Positions 43,115 through 52,607 of a stretch of DNA of 64,000 bases are shown here, piece by piece. Source of the DNA: G965233625 sp965233625 (GTDB lineage: Bacteria > Planctomycetota > Planctomycetia > Pirellulales > Pirellulaceae); the NCBI GenBank assembly GCA_965233625.1, contig OZ247499.1:1984001-2048000 (forward strand), in the 5' to 3' direction. The first letter of the stretch is position 1; the number at the start of each line of letters is the position of its first letter. The notes under the pieces are model-generated. The model was not told where the DNA came from. It saw nothing but the letters and a program-made list of their open reading frames with translations, and made no database searches. The position numbers and the translations under genes were made by a program.

Positions 43115-44362
43115 ATGCAATCTCGCCTGCTCCCCGCAACCGCCGCTTCGCTGCTACTGCTCACATGCACTGCCGCCCTACTTCGTGCTGAACCAGTGCA
43201 TCAAGCGGTCAATCAGGGTGATCTTAAAAAGCTGGAAGCCGTGTTAAAAGCGGATCCATCACAGGCCAATAAGCCTGCGCCGAACGGCTACATGCCGCTG
43301 CACACCGCCGCGCAGCGTGGCAACGCCAAAGCGGTGGAATTGCTGATCAAGTACAAAGCCAAGCTGGATGCACCTGACCGCTACGGTTACACAGCTCTGC
43401 ACTGGGCCGCATTTAACCGCCGCGTTGAGATCATCAAAACGCTGCTTGCCGCCGGCGCCGACCCGCTAGTCAAAGACAAACAGAAACGCACGGCGCTGGA
43501 CAACCTGGTTCAACAGCAATACTACGGCAACACAAATCCCGCTTTGGAGGTGCTGCTAGGCGGAGTGAAAGACGTACACGGCAAGCTTTCTAACGGCCAA
43601 CTGCCGCTGCATTTCGCCGCCAGCCGCGGCCTTACCGGCGCGGTGAAGACATTGCTGCAGCGCAAGGCTGATCCCACCAGAAAAGACGACAACGACCAGA
43701 CGGCCCTGGATCTTGCGATGGCGACCAATCAGTTTGAAGTCGCCGGTGTGTTGATCCCGCAGGTTGATGTTAGCGAAATGAAGGCCCCCGATGGCGGGCC
43801 GCTGTTGCACTGGTTGGCGGCGCACGGTTTGACCGATGCAGCGCAAGCAGTCATCAAACGAGGCGCCGATCCGCGTGCGACAAACGACTCGGGCGAAACG
43901 CCACTGCATGCTGCCGCCTGGAGCGGTAAGCACGAGATGGTGAAGCTGCTGATCGATGCCAAGGTGGACGTCGCCGCCAAGGATACATCCGGCCAGACGG
44001 CGCTCGATCTTGCTGCCTGGCAAGGTCATCAGGAAACGGTCGACGCGCTGCTGGCCGCAGACGCCCCGGTCAATGCACCCGCTGGCTCCTACACGCCGCT
44101 GCACGCCGCCGCCTGGAACGGGCACGATGCTGTGGTCGCCGCGCTGCTGAAAGCGGGCGCCAAGGTCAACGCTGCCGATTCCGGAGGCGCCACCGCGCTG
44201 CACAAAGCCGCCTGGCGCGGGCATGAAAAAATCATCTTTACGCTGATTCGAGGCAGAGCCAACTCCGTACTCAAGGACGCCACCGGCGCCACCGCCAGGG
44301 ATAAAGCAAGATCGGCCGGCCACACAAATATTGTCCGGATGCTGATGAAAGGCGAGAAGTAA
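43115..44362 (+). CDS. Exported ankyrin-repeat protein
   Basis: A 415-residue protein with a signal peptide (MQSRLLPATAASLLLLTCTAALLRA) and about twelve ankyrin repeats covering nearly the whole mature chain. Typical units are YMPLHTAAQRGNAKAVELLI, YTALHWAAFNRRVEIIKTLL and ETPLHAAAWSGKHEMVKLL. Repeats 4, 6 and 7 are degenerate. The protein should form a curved solenoid that binds another protein in the periplasm. It has no catalytic domain. The next gene, of the TIGR02996 type, starts about 30 bases after the stop. Confidence 0.93.
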   Translation: MQSRLLPATAASLLLLTCTAALLRAEPVHQAVNQGDLKKLEAVLKADPSQANKPAPNGYMPLHTAAQRGNAKAVELLIKYKAKLDAPDRYGYTALHWAAFNRRVEIIKTLLAAGADPLVKDKQKRTALDNLVQQQYYGNTNPALEVLLGGVKDVHGKLSNGQLPLHFAASRGLTGAVKTLLQRKADPTRKDDNDQTALDLAMATNQFEVAGVLIPQVDVSEMKAPDGGPLLHWLAAHGLTDAAQAVIKRGADPRATNDSGETPLHAAAWSGKHEMVKLLIDAKVDVAAKDTSGQTALDLAAWQGHQETVDALLAADAPVNAPAGSYTPLHAAAWNGHDAVVAALLKAGAKVNAADSGGATALHKAAWRGHEKIIFTLIRGRANSVLKDATGATARDKARSAGHTNIVRMLMKGEK

Positions 44363-44394
44363 CGGATCTGACGGGATTGGAGAACCGAAAATTG

Positions 44395-45648
44395 GTGTCA
44401 GCAGATCATTTTATCAGTGCCATCGCGGCGTCACCTTACGACGACGCTGTCCGGCTGCAGTACGCCGACTGGCTGGAAGAACAGGGCGACGAACAACACG
44501 CTAGATTTATCCGCGTGCAGATAGCCCTTGAACCCATCAGGTACCGCTTTGAAGACCCGTTAGCACGCGATCTTCACAAGCAAGAGAATGAACTGATCGG
44601 CGAACAGCAGGGATCTGAATTGACCGGACTCCCAGACGACTGGGACGGTCCGGCGAAAGGTAGCAGGATCAAATTCCGCCGCGGTTTTCCGGCTGTACTA
44701 TACATTTCCGCGAGCAACTTTCTCGAAGATGGCGCCCAGATTCTGACGGCATTGCCAACGATTTACCGGGTTGAAATCCACTGGCTAGAGAAGTTCGGGG
44801 CCGCGCTGGCGGAATGCAAGGCGTTACAAAGAGTAACAGAGCTTTCTCTTTCTTGCTGGTACTCCGATGAAGATGCAAGGGCTTTCGCAGCAACCAGGAA
44901 TCTTCAGCAACTTCGCGTACTGTGTATCTGGCTGGGTCGCCAGAAACGATTACGCGATCGCCGCCTTATCGAAATAATGGCCGGAACCCAAGCGTGGCCA
45001 AACTTATCCGAGTTGACGCTGCTGGACCCCCTTGGGAGAGAGGCGCCTCATGCCAGTAAATACGTGAAGTTTGGCAATCGCACTGCGAAACGCGATATTT
45101 CTCGGTTTACACAGGGTTTTCCCGACACGTATCTGATCGATCCAGATTGCGATTTTCTATTTCCCGGTCGCCTTCCAACCGGTGAATTGGCACTCTCGAT
45201 CGTCGACGTGAATGATCCAAAATTTCTTTGCACGATCACGTTTGACGAAACTGGCGTGCAAACCGGGAACGTGATCCGGACACCTTTACCGCCAAATCTC
45301 AAGAAAGCATCGCAGCGGGAATTAGAGCGTCATCACGAATCGCTACGTGATCATCTCATGGCTGAAATCGGGCAGACATCAGACTACATACGCGTTCAAG
45401 ACTTCACGTTCCCGTTTGATTCCTTCAATGATTTTTCGCCTGCCCCTCAACATGGAATCCCATACGGTCAGTGCGACGGTGATTTCGATGCACCCTGGCT
45501 CGAGTATTACCCTAGTGGCATCGGAAGTCTTGTTTCTGAAACCATCGAATTAGGTGAATACTCAATCACCGAAGATTATTGTGCCAACAGGACGGGTCGC
45601 TTACTCTATTCGGACGTGGATGAACCCCGGAAACAGAGCTACTACTGA
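44395..45648 (+). CDS. TIGR02996-domain protein
   Basis: A protein of about 417 residues. The first 50 residues are the TIGR02996 repeat-companion domain (FISAIAASPYDDAVRLQYADWLEEQGD), a hallmark of planctomycete genomes where it usually precedes leucine-rich-repeat-like regions. The following 150 residues contain LQRVTELSLS and PNLSELTLLDP, consistent with weak leucine-rich repeats. The C-terminal 200 residues are unlike any family I know. The start is taken as GTG 44395 because GGAG lies 12 bases upstream; TTG 44392 and TTG 44377 are alternatives. It looks more AT-rich than its neighbours. Confidence 0.8.
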   Translation: MSADHFISAIAASPYDDAVRLQYADWLEEQGDEQHARFIRVQIALEPIRYRFEDPLARDLHKQENELIGEQQGSELTGLPDDWDGPAKGSRIKFRRGFPAVLYISASNFLEDGAQILTALPTIYRVEIHWLEKFGAALAECKALQRVTELSLSCWYSDEDARAFAATRNLQQLRVLCIWLGRQKRLRDRRLIEIMAGTQAWPNLSELTLLDPLGREAPHASKYVKFGNRTAKRDISRFTQGFPDTYLIDPDCDFLFPGRLPTGELALSIVDVNDPKFLCTITFDETGVQTGNVIRTPLPPNLKKASQRELERHHESLRDHLMAEIGQTSDYIRVQDFTFPFDSFNDFSPAPQHGIPYGQCDGDFDAPWLEYYPSGIGSLVSETIELGEYSITEDYCANRTGRLLYSDVDEPRKQSYY

Positions 45649-45683
45649 ATCCCTCACCCAGTCAAACCGTCTAAGGTCAGTCA

Positions 45684-47021
45684 ATGCGATCCAAGTTCTC
45701 GATCTTGCTTACAGGGTTTTTCGCCGGAAGTCTTCTAGCGTTTCAAATCGCAGAAATCCAAGCCGCCCGCCCGAATGTGATCTTTATCCTTACCGACGAT
45801 CAGGGGTCGGTGGATATGAACTGCTATGGGGCGAAGGATCTGCATACGCCGAATATGGACGCTTTGGCGCGTAGTGGTGTGCGGTTTACGCAGTTCTACT
45901 GCGGGGCGCCGGTTTGCTCTGCGTCGCGGGCGACTTGTCTGACCGGGCGGAACCCGCACCGGGCCGGGGTGCCAAATAATGTCAGCAGCCGGCCGGATCG
46001 TGAGGGCGGCATGCCGCTTTCGCAGGTGACGATGGCCGAGATGTTTAAAGCCAACGGGTACTACACGGCGCAGGTTGGTAAGTGGCACCTGGGTTATCAG
46101 CGAAGTCACCGCCCGGACAAGCAGGGCTTTGATTACTGGTTCGGGCACCTGGGCGGGTGTATTGATAACTATTCGCACTTCTTTTACTGGAGCGGTCCTA
46201 ACCGTCACGATCTCTGGCGGAACAATCAGGAACTGCACGAGCCGGGCAAATTCTTCGGCGATCTGATGGTGCGTGAAGCAACCGCTGCCATCGACATCGC
46301 GGCGAAGCAGAAGAAGCCCCTGTTCATGTATTACGCCATTAACATGCCGCATTATCCGTATCAGGGCGATGCGCACTGGCTGAAGAAATACGAAAAGCTG
46401 CCTTACCCACGCAACCTGTACGCGGCTTTCGTTTCAACCATCGATGACCGGCTTGGCCAGTTGATGAAAGTGCTGAAGGAAAAGGCAATCGACGAAAACA
46501 CGATTGTCGTGCTGCAATCCGACCACGGCCATTCGGAAGAAGAACGCGCGCATCTGGGCGGCGGCAGCGCCGGGCCGTTCCGTGGCCATAAGTTCCAGTT
46601 GCTGGAAGGCGGCATCCGTGTGCCAGCGATCATCCGCTGGCCCGGTAAGATTCCAGCCGGCGCCGTGCGTGAGCAGGTGGCGACCGCTGCGGACTGGTAT
46701 CCGACTTTGGCGGCGCTTTGTGATTTACCCAAGCCAAAGCATCGGATCGACGGCGTGGATATCACGCAACAGATCATGTCCGCCTCAGAGCCGTCTCCGC
46801 ATGAGTATCTGTTCTGGGATTACAGCGGCCAGCGGGCTGTGCGTTACGGCGACTGGAAGCTGTACGCCGACCGTAAGAAAGCGTATCTCTACAACTTGAA
46901 GAATGATCCGGGCGAGAGCAAAGATCTATCGGGCGACAAGCCTGAACTCTTCGAGGAACTGCTGCAACGTCACACGGCGTGGTCCAAAACGAAAGCGTTG
47001 CAGACAGATGAACCGCGGTAA
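45684..47021 (+). CDS. Secreted type I sulfatase
   Basis: A 445-residue protein with a signal peptide (residues 1-28) and a sulfatase domain. PNVIFILTDDQG gives the metal-binding Asp pair (38-39), and CSASRATCLTGR holds the Cys78 that would be oxidised to formylglycine (C-x-A-S-R). The second signature is AQVGKWHLGY. C-terminal DYSGQRAVRYGDWKLYADR is typical of planctomycete arylsulfatases. It hydrolyses a sulfate ester, presumably from an algal or animal polysaccharide. The methyltransferase start lies 4 bases after its stop (or overlaps by 14 if ATG 47008 is used). Confidence 0.94.
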   Translation: MRSKFSILLTGFFAGSLLAFQIAEIQAARPNVIFILTDDQGSVDMNCYGAKDLHTPNMDALARSGVRFTQFYCGAPVCSASRATCLTGRNPHRAGVPNNVSSRPDREGGMPLSQVTMAEMFKANGYYTAQVGKWHLGYQRSHRPDKQGFDYWFGHLGGCIDNYSHFFYWSGPNRHDLWRNNQELHEPGKFFGDLMVREATAAIDIAAKQKKPLFMYYAINMPHYPYQGDAHWLKKYEKLPYPRNLYAAFVSTIDDRLGQLMKVLKEKAIDENTIVVLQSDHGHSEEERAHLGGGSAGPFRGHKFQLLEGGIRVPAIIRWPGKIPAGAVREQVATAADWYPTLAALCDLPKPKHRIDGVDITQQIMSASEPSPHEYLFWDYSGQRAVRYGDWKLYADRKKAYLYNLKNDPGESKDLSGDKPELFEELLQRHTAWSKTKALQTDEPR

Positions 47022-47025
47022 CGGT

Positions 47026-47907
47026 ATGCCGGATCCGCCGCCATTGAACACGATTCTTGAGGGCGATGTCCGCAAGACAGCCGCAACGCTGCCGGCCGGC
47101 TTCGCGCACACCATCGTCACCAGTCCGCCGTATTTTGGCCATCGCAAGTACAGCGAAACGGGCGAAGGCGAAATCGGCCGCGAAACGAAGCTGGCGGATT
47201 ATATTGCGAATCTGCGTGAAGCATTACTCGCTGCCGGCAGGCTGTTGCGCGACGACGGCACATTGTGGCTGAACCTGGGGGATACCTACCGTAACGGCCG
47301 GCTGCTCGGGGTGCCATGGCGAGTGGCGCTAGCGCTGGAAGACGATGGCTGGATGTTGCGGAGTGACATCATCTGGCACAAGCCGAATGCAATGCCGTCG
47401 GCTGTGAAGACGCGTCCGACGACGGATCACGAATATATCTTTCTGTTTTCACGCAGTAAGAATTACTACTACGATGCGGATGCGATCCGCGAACCGCACG
47501 TTACGTTCAGTGAAAAAAGCCGCATGAAAGGCGGCCGCAAACACTTTGGTCAGCGGAATGGCACACCAGAACAAGGTAAGAACGCGGGCAACGCCAACCT
47601 GCACGATGGCCGGTGGGATCAGGCGTTTCATCCGCAGGGCCGCAACCGCCGGACGGTGTGGTCGGTGCCTCTGGGCAAATGCCGCGAAGCGCATTTCGCC
47701 GTTTTTCCACCCAAGTTAATTCAGCCATGCATTCTTGCGGGCAGTCCCGCAGGCGGCGTGGTGATCGACCCATTCACCGGCAGCGGTTCAACATGCCTGG
47801 CCGCCAAAGAAAACGGGCGGCAGTTCGTAGGTTTCGAACTCCACCCGCAGTATGTGGAAATGGCCCGGCGGCGGATTGCAGAAGCAGAGGCAGCAGCCGG
47901 CGAATAG
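47026..47907 (+). CDS. Site-specific DNA methyltransferase (SPPY type)
   Basis: A 293-residue beta-class methyltransferase with catalytic motif IV TSPPYFG (residues 32-38) near the N-terminus and the SAM-binding motif I VIDPFTGSGSTCLAA near the C-terminus. The SPPY form is characteristic of N4-cytosine methylases. The target-recognition region between is short and rich in basic residues. No restriction endonuclease is adjacent, so it is an orphan, or the enzyme lies outside the window. ATG 47026 is preferred; ATG 47008 would overlap the sulfatase by 14 bases. It is transcribed just after the sulfatase. Confidence 0.9.
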   Translation: MPDPPPLNTILEGDVRKTAATLPAGFAHTIVTSPPYFGHRKYSETGEGEIGRETKLADYIANLREALLAAGRLLRDDGTLWLNLGDTYRNGRLLGVPWRVALALEDDGWMLRSDIIWHKPNAMPSAVKTRPTTDHEYIFLFSRSKNYYYDADAIREPHVTFSEKSRMKGGRKHFGQRNGTPEQGKNAGNANLHDGRWDQAFHPQGRNRRTVWSVPLGKCREAHFAVFPPKLIQPCILAGSPAGGVVIDPFTGSGSTCLAAKENGRQFVGFELHPQYVEMARRRIAEAEAAAGE

Positions 47908-47919
47908 CGTCTGCCGGTG

Positions 47920-48912
47920 TTATGCAGCGCGGTGCGTCCGCAGTTGATTGGATGTATCGAAGTTAATCCACTCGCGGACCGCGTAAGTGGTTTTGTGCTG
48001 ATCGCTGAAGTAGATCCGCGCGTTAACTTCGCCCAGCAGCCCAAGGCTCATGAACTGCACTGCGGCGATGCCGCAGAAGGCGCCCAGGAGCAGAAGCGGA
48101 TTGCCGGTCATATCGAAACTGGCAAACAGCTTCATCGCAACCGTCGCCACAATCGACGTCATGCCGGCGGCGCCGCACCACAGACCGATCGAGCCGAACA
48201 GCTTCATCGGGCTGGCGAAGTAATCGAGCATGTACTTCACCGTAATCAGGTCCAACACCACGCGGAACGTCCGGCTGATGCCATAACTGGTTTCGCCAAA
48301 CTGACGCGCGTGATGATTGGTCACCACTTCGGCGCACTTCGCGCCGCGCTGATGGGCCAGAATGGGGATGAAGCGGTGCATCTCTCCGTACAGCTCCAGT
48401 TCTTTGGAAACTTCGGTACGGATTGCTTTCAAGGTGCAGCCCAGGTCATGAATCGGAAAACCGGTCGTGCGGCTGATGACCCAGTTGGCGATCTTCGAAG
48501 GTAGCTTGCGGTTGATGAACGTATCCTGGCGGTTCTTCCGCCAGCCGTGCACAAGGTCGTAACCTTCGTCGATCTTGTCGAGCATCATCGGGATATCGGC
48601 CGGGTCGTTCTGCAGATCGCTATCCAGCGTAACGGTTACGTCGCCTTCAGCAGCCTGCATGCCGGCGTACATCGCGGCGGTCTGCCCGTAGTTACGACGG
48701 AAAGTGATGACCTTCACGGACGGATCGCTGGCGGCGAGTTCACGCAGACGGTCGAGACTGCCATCGCTTGAACCGTCATCGACAAAGATGATTTCGTACG
48801 GACAATCCAGCGGGTTCAGGGCGTTGACGAGTTGTTCGTACAGCAGCGGAATGCTGTCGAACTCGTTGTAGATGGGCGTCACGATCGAAACTTCTACACG
48901 GCCATCCGTCAT
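47920..48912 (-). CDS. GtrB/ArnC-like family 2 glycosyltransferase
   Basis: A 330-residue membrane enzyme. The GT-A domain (1-230) has VTPIYNEFDSIPLL, the IIFVDDGSSDGSLDRL nucleotide loop and LDSDLQNDP as metal site. GFPIHDLGCTLKAIR, SYGISRTFRVVLDLI and two C-terminal membrane helices (LFGSIGLWCGAAGM and LLLLGAFCGIAAVQFMSLGLLGEV) match polyprenyl-phosphate glycosyltransferases. It makes a lipid-linked sugar for envelope glycosylation or lipid A modification. ATG 48912 has AGGAGA directly upstream, so the TTG at 48927 is not the start. It converges with the methyltransferase. Confidence 0.92.
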   Translation of the reverse strand: MTDGRVEVSIVTPIYNEFDSIPLLYEQLVNALNPLDCPYEIIFVDDGSSDGSLDRLRELAASDPSVKVITFRRNYGQTAAMYAGMQAAEGDVTVTLDSDLQNDPADIPMMLDKIDEGYDLVHGWRKNRQDTFINRKLPSKIANWVISRTTGFPIHDLGCTLKAIRTEVSKELELYGEMHRFIPILAHQRGAKCAEVVTNHHARQFGETSYGISRTFRVVLDLITVKYMLDYFASPMKLFGSIGLWCGAAGMTSIVATVAMKLFASFDMTGNPLLLLGAFCGIAAVQFMSLGLLGEVNARIYFSDQHKTTYAVREWINFDTSNQLRTHRAA

Positions 48913-49083
48913 CTTCGCTCTCCTCAAATGCAGACTTCCACCTGCTATGAAACACCCGCTGCCATCAAGGCATACGGGCTGCGTCCGTACTTAACGGGCG
49001 GGAGAGTACGCGAAAACAAGCGGCTGGGCAATGCCAGCGTCAGACGGATTTTCCTGCCGGCGCCGGCGGTGACAGCACCGCTG

Positions 49084-50574
49084 TTATTGCTGCGGCCGCG
49101 TCGTCTTGGCGCCGCGTTGCTGAGCGAGCAAAGCGGTGAGTTCTTTGACAATTTCCGGGTGCTTCTGATACAGATTGTTCTGCTCACCGGGATCGTCCGC
49201 GAGGTTATAAAGCTGGCCGGTGGGGCCGCCTGGCTGCGGCTTGATGCGGGCGGGCTTGGTGAGGAAACCGCCGCTGCCAAGCCACGGAATCAGCTTCCAG
49301 TCGCCTTTGCGGATGCCGACATTCTTCCCGTTGAGACTCTGCAGCAACATGATATTCCGTGCATTGTCGTCCGGCGATTTGCCTTGCATGGCGGTCCACA
49401 TGCTGTAACTATCTGGCGCCTCACCAGGCTTCAGCTTCTGCCCGGTAACTTCGGCGAAAGTGCCGAACAGATCAATCAACCCTCCCATCTGCTCCGACGT
49501 TTCGCCCGCTGGCACCGTGCCAGGAAGCCGTGCGATGAACGGCATGCGGATGCCGCCTTCCCAGATGTCTCCTTTGCGGCCGCGGAACCCGCCGGATGAA
49601 TGGTGTTTCCACTTTTTCACGTTGCCTTCAAACCACAGTGGTCCATTGTCGCTGCTGAAGACAACCAGCGTGTTCTTTGTGTAGGAGAGTTCGTCCAGCG
49701 TCTTCAGAATCCGTCCGACGACATCATCTACGTGCATGACAAAGTCGCCCAGCGGCCCGGCCTGGCTCTTGCCCTGAAACGCTTTGCCCGGCAGCCAGGG
49801 TCCATGCGGCGCCGTGAGTGCGAAGTAGAGGAAGAACGGCTTGGCCGTTTCGCCGGCGGCCGCCTTCGCGTGGTGGCTGCGGATGACCAGTTCCGCTTGT
49901 GCCGCGTAGCGGTCCAGCACTTCGTCGTGATGGAAGTCCGGGGCGATCTTTCCCTTGCGCCAGAACCGCCCTTGATAGATCACCGGGAAGCCTTCTTCCT
50001 GGCTGCCGGGCGTGTCTTCCGTGGCGGGCTGCACGGCGTTGCGGTCGCGAATGTAAAAGTACGGCGGTTGATCCAGCGAACCGTGCTGTCCGTAGAACCT
50101 GTCGAAGCCGCGATCCATCGGGCCGCCCATTAAAGGTTTGGCCTGATTGCTGGTGCCACCTTCAAACCCGCAGTGCCATTTGCCGACACAGGCGGTGGCG
50201 TAGCCCGCGTTCTTCAGCATCTTGGCAAGCGTCGCCTGTTTGTCGCCGATGGTTGGCGCAACGGTCCAGCGATGGGGTTCGCCGCGGAACGGATGTTGCC
50301 CGGTTAACAGCCCGTATCTGGAAGGCACGCAGACGGCCGCCGGTGCGTACGCCTGAGTGAACCGCATGCCGTCTTTGGCTAGGCTGTCGATATGCGGCGT
50401 CTCAAATTTTGCCTGCGGGTTGTAGCACTTCGCATCGCCGTAGCCAAAGTCGTCCGCCAGGATGAGCACGATGTTTGGTTTGCCAGATGCATCCTCCGCG
50501 TTGGTGGCGGGGCTGCTGATGGCGGCGATGGCGGTGAGAACCGTTGCGGCAATAAACAGGGTCACGTGCTTCAT
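49084..50574 (-). CDS. Secreted arylsulfatase
   Basis: A 496-residue protein with a signal peptide (MKHVTLFIAATVLTAIAAISSPATNA) and a sulfatase domain. PNIVLILADDFGYGD gives the Asp pair; CVPSRYGLLTGQHPFR contains Cys82 in the consensus C-x-P-S-R for formylglycine formation; GKWHCGFEGG is the second signature. The C-terminus (YNLADDPGEQNNLYQKHPEIV) is typical of the family. It hydrolyses sulfate esters outside the cytoplasm. It lies divergent from another sulfatase gene across a 122-base gap, so the two probably share regulatory sequence. ATG 50574 is chosen over longer starts to 50718. Confidence 0.94.
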   Translation of the reverse strand: MKHVTLFIAATVLTAIAAISSPATNAEDASGKPNIVLILADDFGYGDAKCYNPQAKFETPHIDSLAKDGMRFTQAYAPAAVCVPSRYGLLTGQHPFRGEPHRWTVAPTIGDKQATLAKMLKNAGYATACVGKWHCGFEGGTSNQAKPLMGGPMDRGFDRFYGQHGSLDQPPYFYIRDRNAVQPATEDTPGSQEEGFPVIYQGRFWRKGKIAPDFHHDEVLDRYAAQAELVIRSHHAKAAAGETAKPFFLYFALTAPHGPWLPGKAFQGKSQAGPLGDFVMHVDDVVGRILKTLDELSYTKNTLVVFSSDNGPLWFEGNVKKWKHHSSGGFRGRKGDIWEGGIRMPFIARLPGTVPAGETSEQMGGLIDLFGTFAEVTGQKLKPGEAPDSYSMWTAMQGKSPDDNARNIMLLQSLNGKNVGIRKGDWKLIPWLGSGGFLTKPARIKPQPGGPTGQLYNLADDPGEQNNLYQKHPEIVKELTALLAQQRGAKTTRPQQ

Positions 50575-50696
50575 GGAACCAGAGCCTGGAGTTTTCTGAG
50601 GGACATATTGGCGAACGGACGGCACGCCGTGGATTATACTAGCACCTTCCATCATTTGAAGTGTCTTGCACATCGAAGCAACTTGCGAGTAAACGG

Positions 50697-52463
50697 ATGA
50701 AATTAACCCCTCAAGCAATCTTGTTTGTCTTCACGCTCCTGGCGCCCGGACTGGCTGTTGCCAGCGACACAGTTTCGCGGCCCAATGTGGTGCTGATTAT
50801 GAGCGATGACCAGGGCGGCGGCGATTATGGCTTTGCAGGCAACCCGGTGATCCGCACGCCGCAGCTTGATGCCATGCAGAAACGCAGCGGACTGCTGACG
50901 CGGTTCTACGTGAGTCCTGTCTGTGCACCGACGCGGGCCAGCTTGATGACCGGCCGGTACAACTACCGCACGCGGTGTATCGATACGTTTGTCGGACGCG
51001 CGATGATGGATACGGAGGAACGCACGCTGGCGGAAATGCTGCGTGACGCAGGTTACAAGACGGGCATTTATGGCAAGTGGCACCTTGGTGATAACTACCC
51101 GTTGCGGGCGATGGATCAGGGCTTTGAAGAAAGTCTGGTGCATCGCGGCGGCGGCATCGGGCAACCTTCCGACCCGATCGGCGCCGAGGGGAAGTACACG
51201 GACCCGGTGCTGTTCAAGAACGGCGTGCGCACGCCTATGAAAGGTTATTGCACCGACATCTACTTCGATGCGGCGCTGGCGTTTATGGAACGCAGCGTCA
51301 AGCAGAAGAAAAACTTCTTCACGTACATCGCCACCAATGCACCGCACGGGCCGTTTCACGACGTGCCAGTGGAACTCTATCAGGAATATCTCAAGGCGGA
51401 CTTCACGCCCATTCTGGTCAACAACTTCAAGCCTGCCCGTAAGAAGCAGGAGTTCGATAAGCTGGCCCGCATTGCGGCGATGATCACGAATATCGATCAG
51501 AACATTGGCAAGCTGTTTAAGAAGCTGGATGCGTTGGGGGTTACGCAAGACACGATTGTGATTTATCTGAACGATAATGGTCCGAACTCGCCGCGGTATG
51601 TCGGCAATATGCGCGGGATGAAAACGCACGTTGACGATGGCGGCATCCGCTCTCCGCTGATCTTTCACTGGCCTGCAAAGGTCCGCGGCGGTTTGAAGGC
51701 CGATGAGATGTGCGCCCATATCGATGTAACGCCCACCATCGCCGCTGCCTGTGGCGTGGCCCTGCCCGAAGATCGCACGATAGATGGCCGCAGTTTCCTC
51801 CCGTTGCTGACGGGCACAGCCAAAGACTGGCCCACCCGGCAGTTTGTCTTCCAGACCCATCGCGGCGATGTACCTCAGCAGTTCCACCATTTCGCCCTGC
51901 ATGAACATCCGTGGAAGCTGGTGCACCCCAGCGGTTTTGGCAAAGAAAGCTTCACGGGCAAGCCGCAACTGCAATTGTACGACTTAAGCCAGGATCCTAA
52001 GCAGCAGAACAATGTGGCCGCGAAATATCCGGCGGTGTTCAAACGTCTGAAGTCGGATTACGAAAAGTGGTTTGCCGATGTCAGTTCCACCCGCACCGAT
52101 AACTACGCACCGCCACGCATTGTCATCGGCACGGATCACGAACCCGAAACCGTGCTGACCCGCCAGGACTGGCGCCACGCAACGGGCCGTAACTGGGCCG
52201 CCAATTCAAACGGCTTCTGGTTGCTGGAGGCGAAGCAGCCGCAGACGTACAAGGTCGAAATCATCTTCGCCGGCAAGCCGCCCGCTGGTAAAGCCACCAT
52301 CACCTGTGGCGGCGCGGAGGCCGTGGTTGATATCGAAGCCGGTCAGCAACGCGGCCACACGACGATGCTGAAGCTTGGCGCCGGCAAGATGAAATTGCAG
52401 GTCGATGTTGTCTTCGACGGCAAAACGCAAGGGCCGCACCAGGTGATTCTCACCCGTCAGTAA
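50697..52463 (+). CDS. Secreted sulfatase with variant CAPTR site
   Basis: A 588-residue protein with a signal peptide (residues 1-22) and a sulfatase domain. PNVVLIMSDDQGGGDYG gives the metal Asp pair. The modification site is CAPTRASLMTGR (Cys76), with Thr instead of the common Ser in C-x-P-S-R. GKWHLGDNYP is the second signature. About 120 C-terminal residues after the catalytic region form a beta-rich domain (TYKVEIIFAGKPPAGKATITCGG), possibly carbohydrate-binding. ATG 50697 is preferred over an upstream start at 50661. It probably acts on sulfated polysaccharides with its divergent neighbour. Confidence 0.92.
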   Translation: MKLTPQAILFVFTLLAPGLAVASDTVSRPNVVLIMSDDQGGGDYGFAGNPVIRTPQLDAMQKRSGLLTRFYVSPVCAPTRASLMTGRYNYRTRCIDTFVGRAMMDTEERTLAEMLRDAGYKTGIYGKWHLGDNYPLRAMDQGFEESLVHRGGGIGQPSDPIGAEGKYTDPVLFKNGVRTPMKGYCTDIYFDAALAFMERSVKQKKNFFTYIATNAPHGPFHDVPVELYQEYLKADFTPILVNNFKPARKKQEFDKLARIAAMITNIDQNIGKLFKKLDALGVTQDTIVIYLNDNGPNSPRYVGNMRGMKTHVDDGGIRSPLIFHWPAKVRGGLKADEMCAHIDVTPTIAAACGVALPEDRTIDGRSFLPLLTGTAKDWPTRQFVFQTHRGDVPQQFHHFALHEHPWKLVHPSGFGKESFTGKPQLQLYDLSQDPKQQNNVAAKYPAVFKRLKSDYEKWFADVSSTRTDNYAPPRIVIGTDHEPETVLTRQDWRHATGRNWAANSNGFWLLEAKQPQTYKVEIIFAGKPPAGKATITCGGAEAVVDIEAGQQRGHTTMLKLGAGKMKLQVDVVFDGKTQGPHQVILTRQ

Positions 52464-52607
52464 ATGCAATCACTGGCTGCTACGCTGACCGCGCGAAGAA
52501 ATGACGGTTATGCGGATTGGTGGTGTTTCTCCTGCTGTGTTGCAGTGGCCGCCTGGTAATACCGATCGATTATTACGGTGTTCCCGGTTAATCCAGAGCC
52601 ACGACTA

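Noticed and set aside
49056..49067. Perfect 12-base palindrome GCCGGCGCCGGC between glycosyltransferase and sulfatase
   Set aside because: It is built around the window-wide over-represented GGCGCC, so a specific operator or terminator role is not supported.
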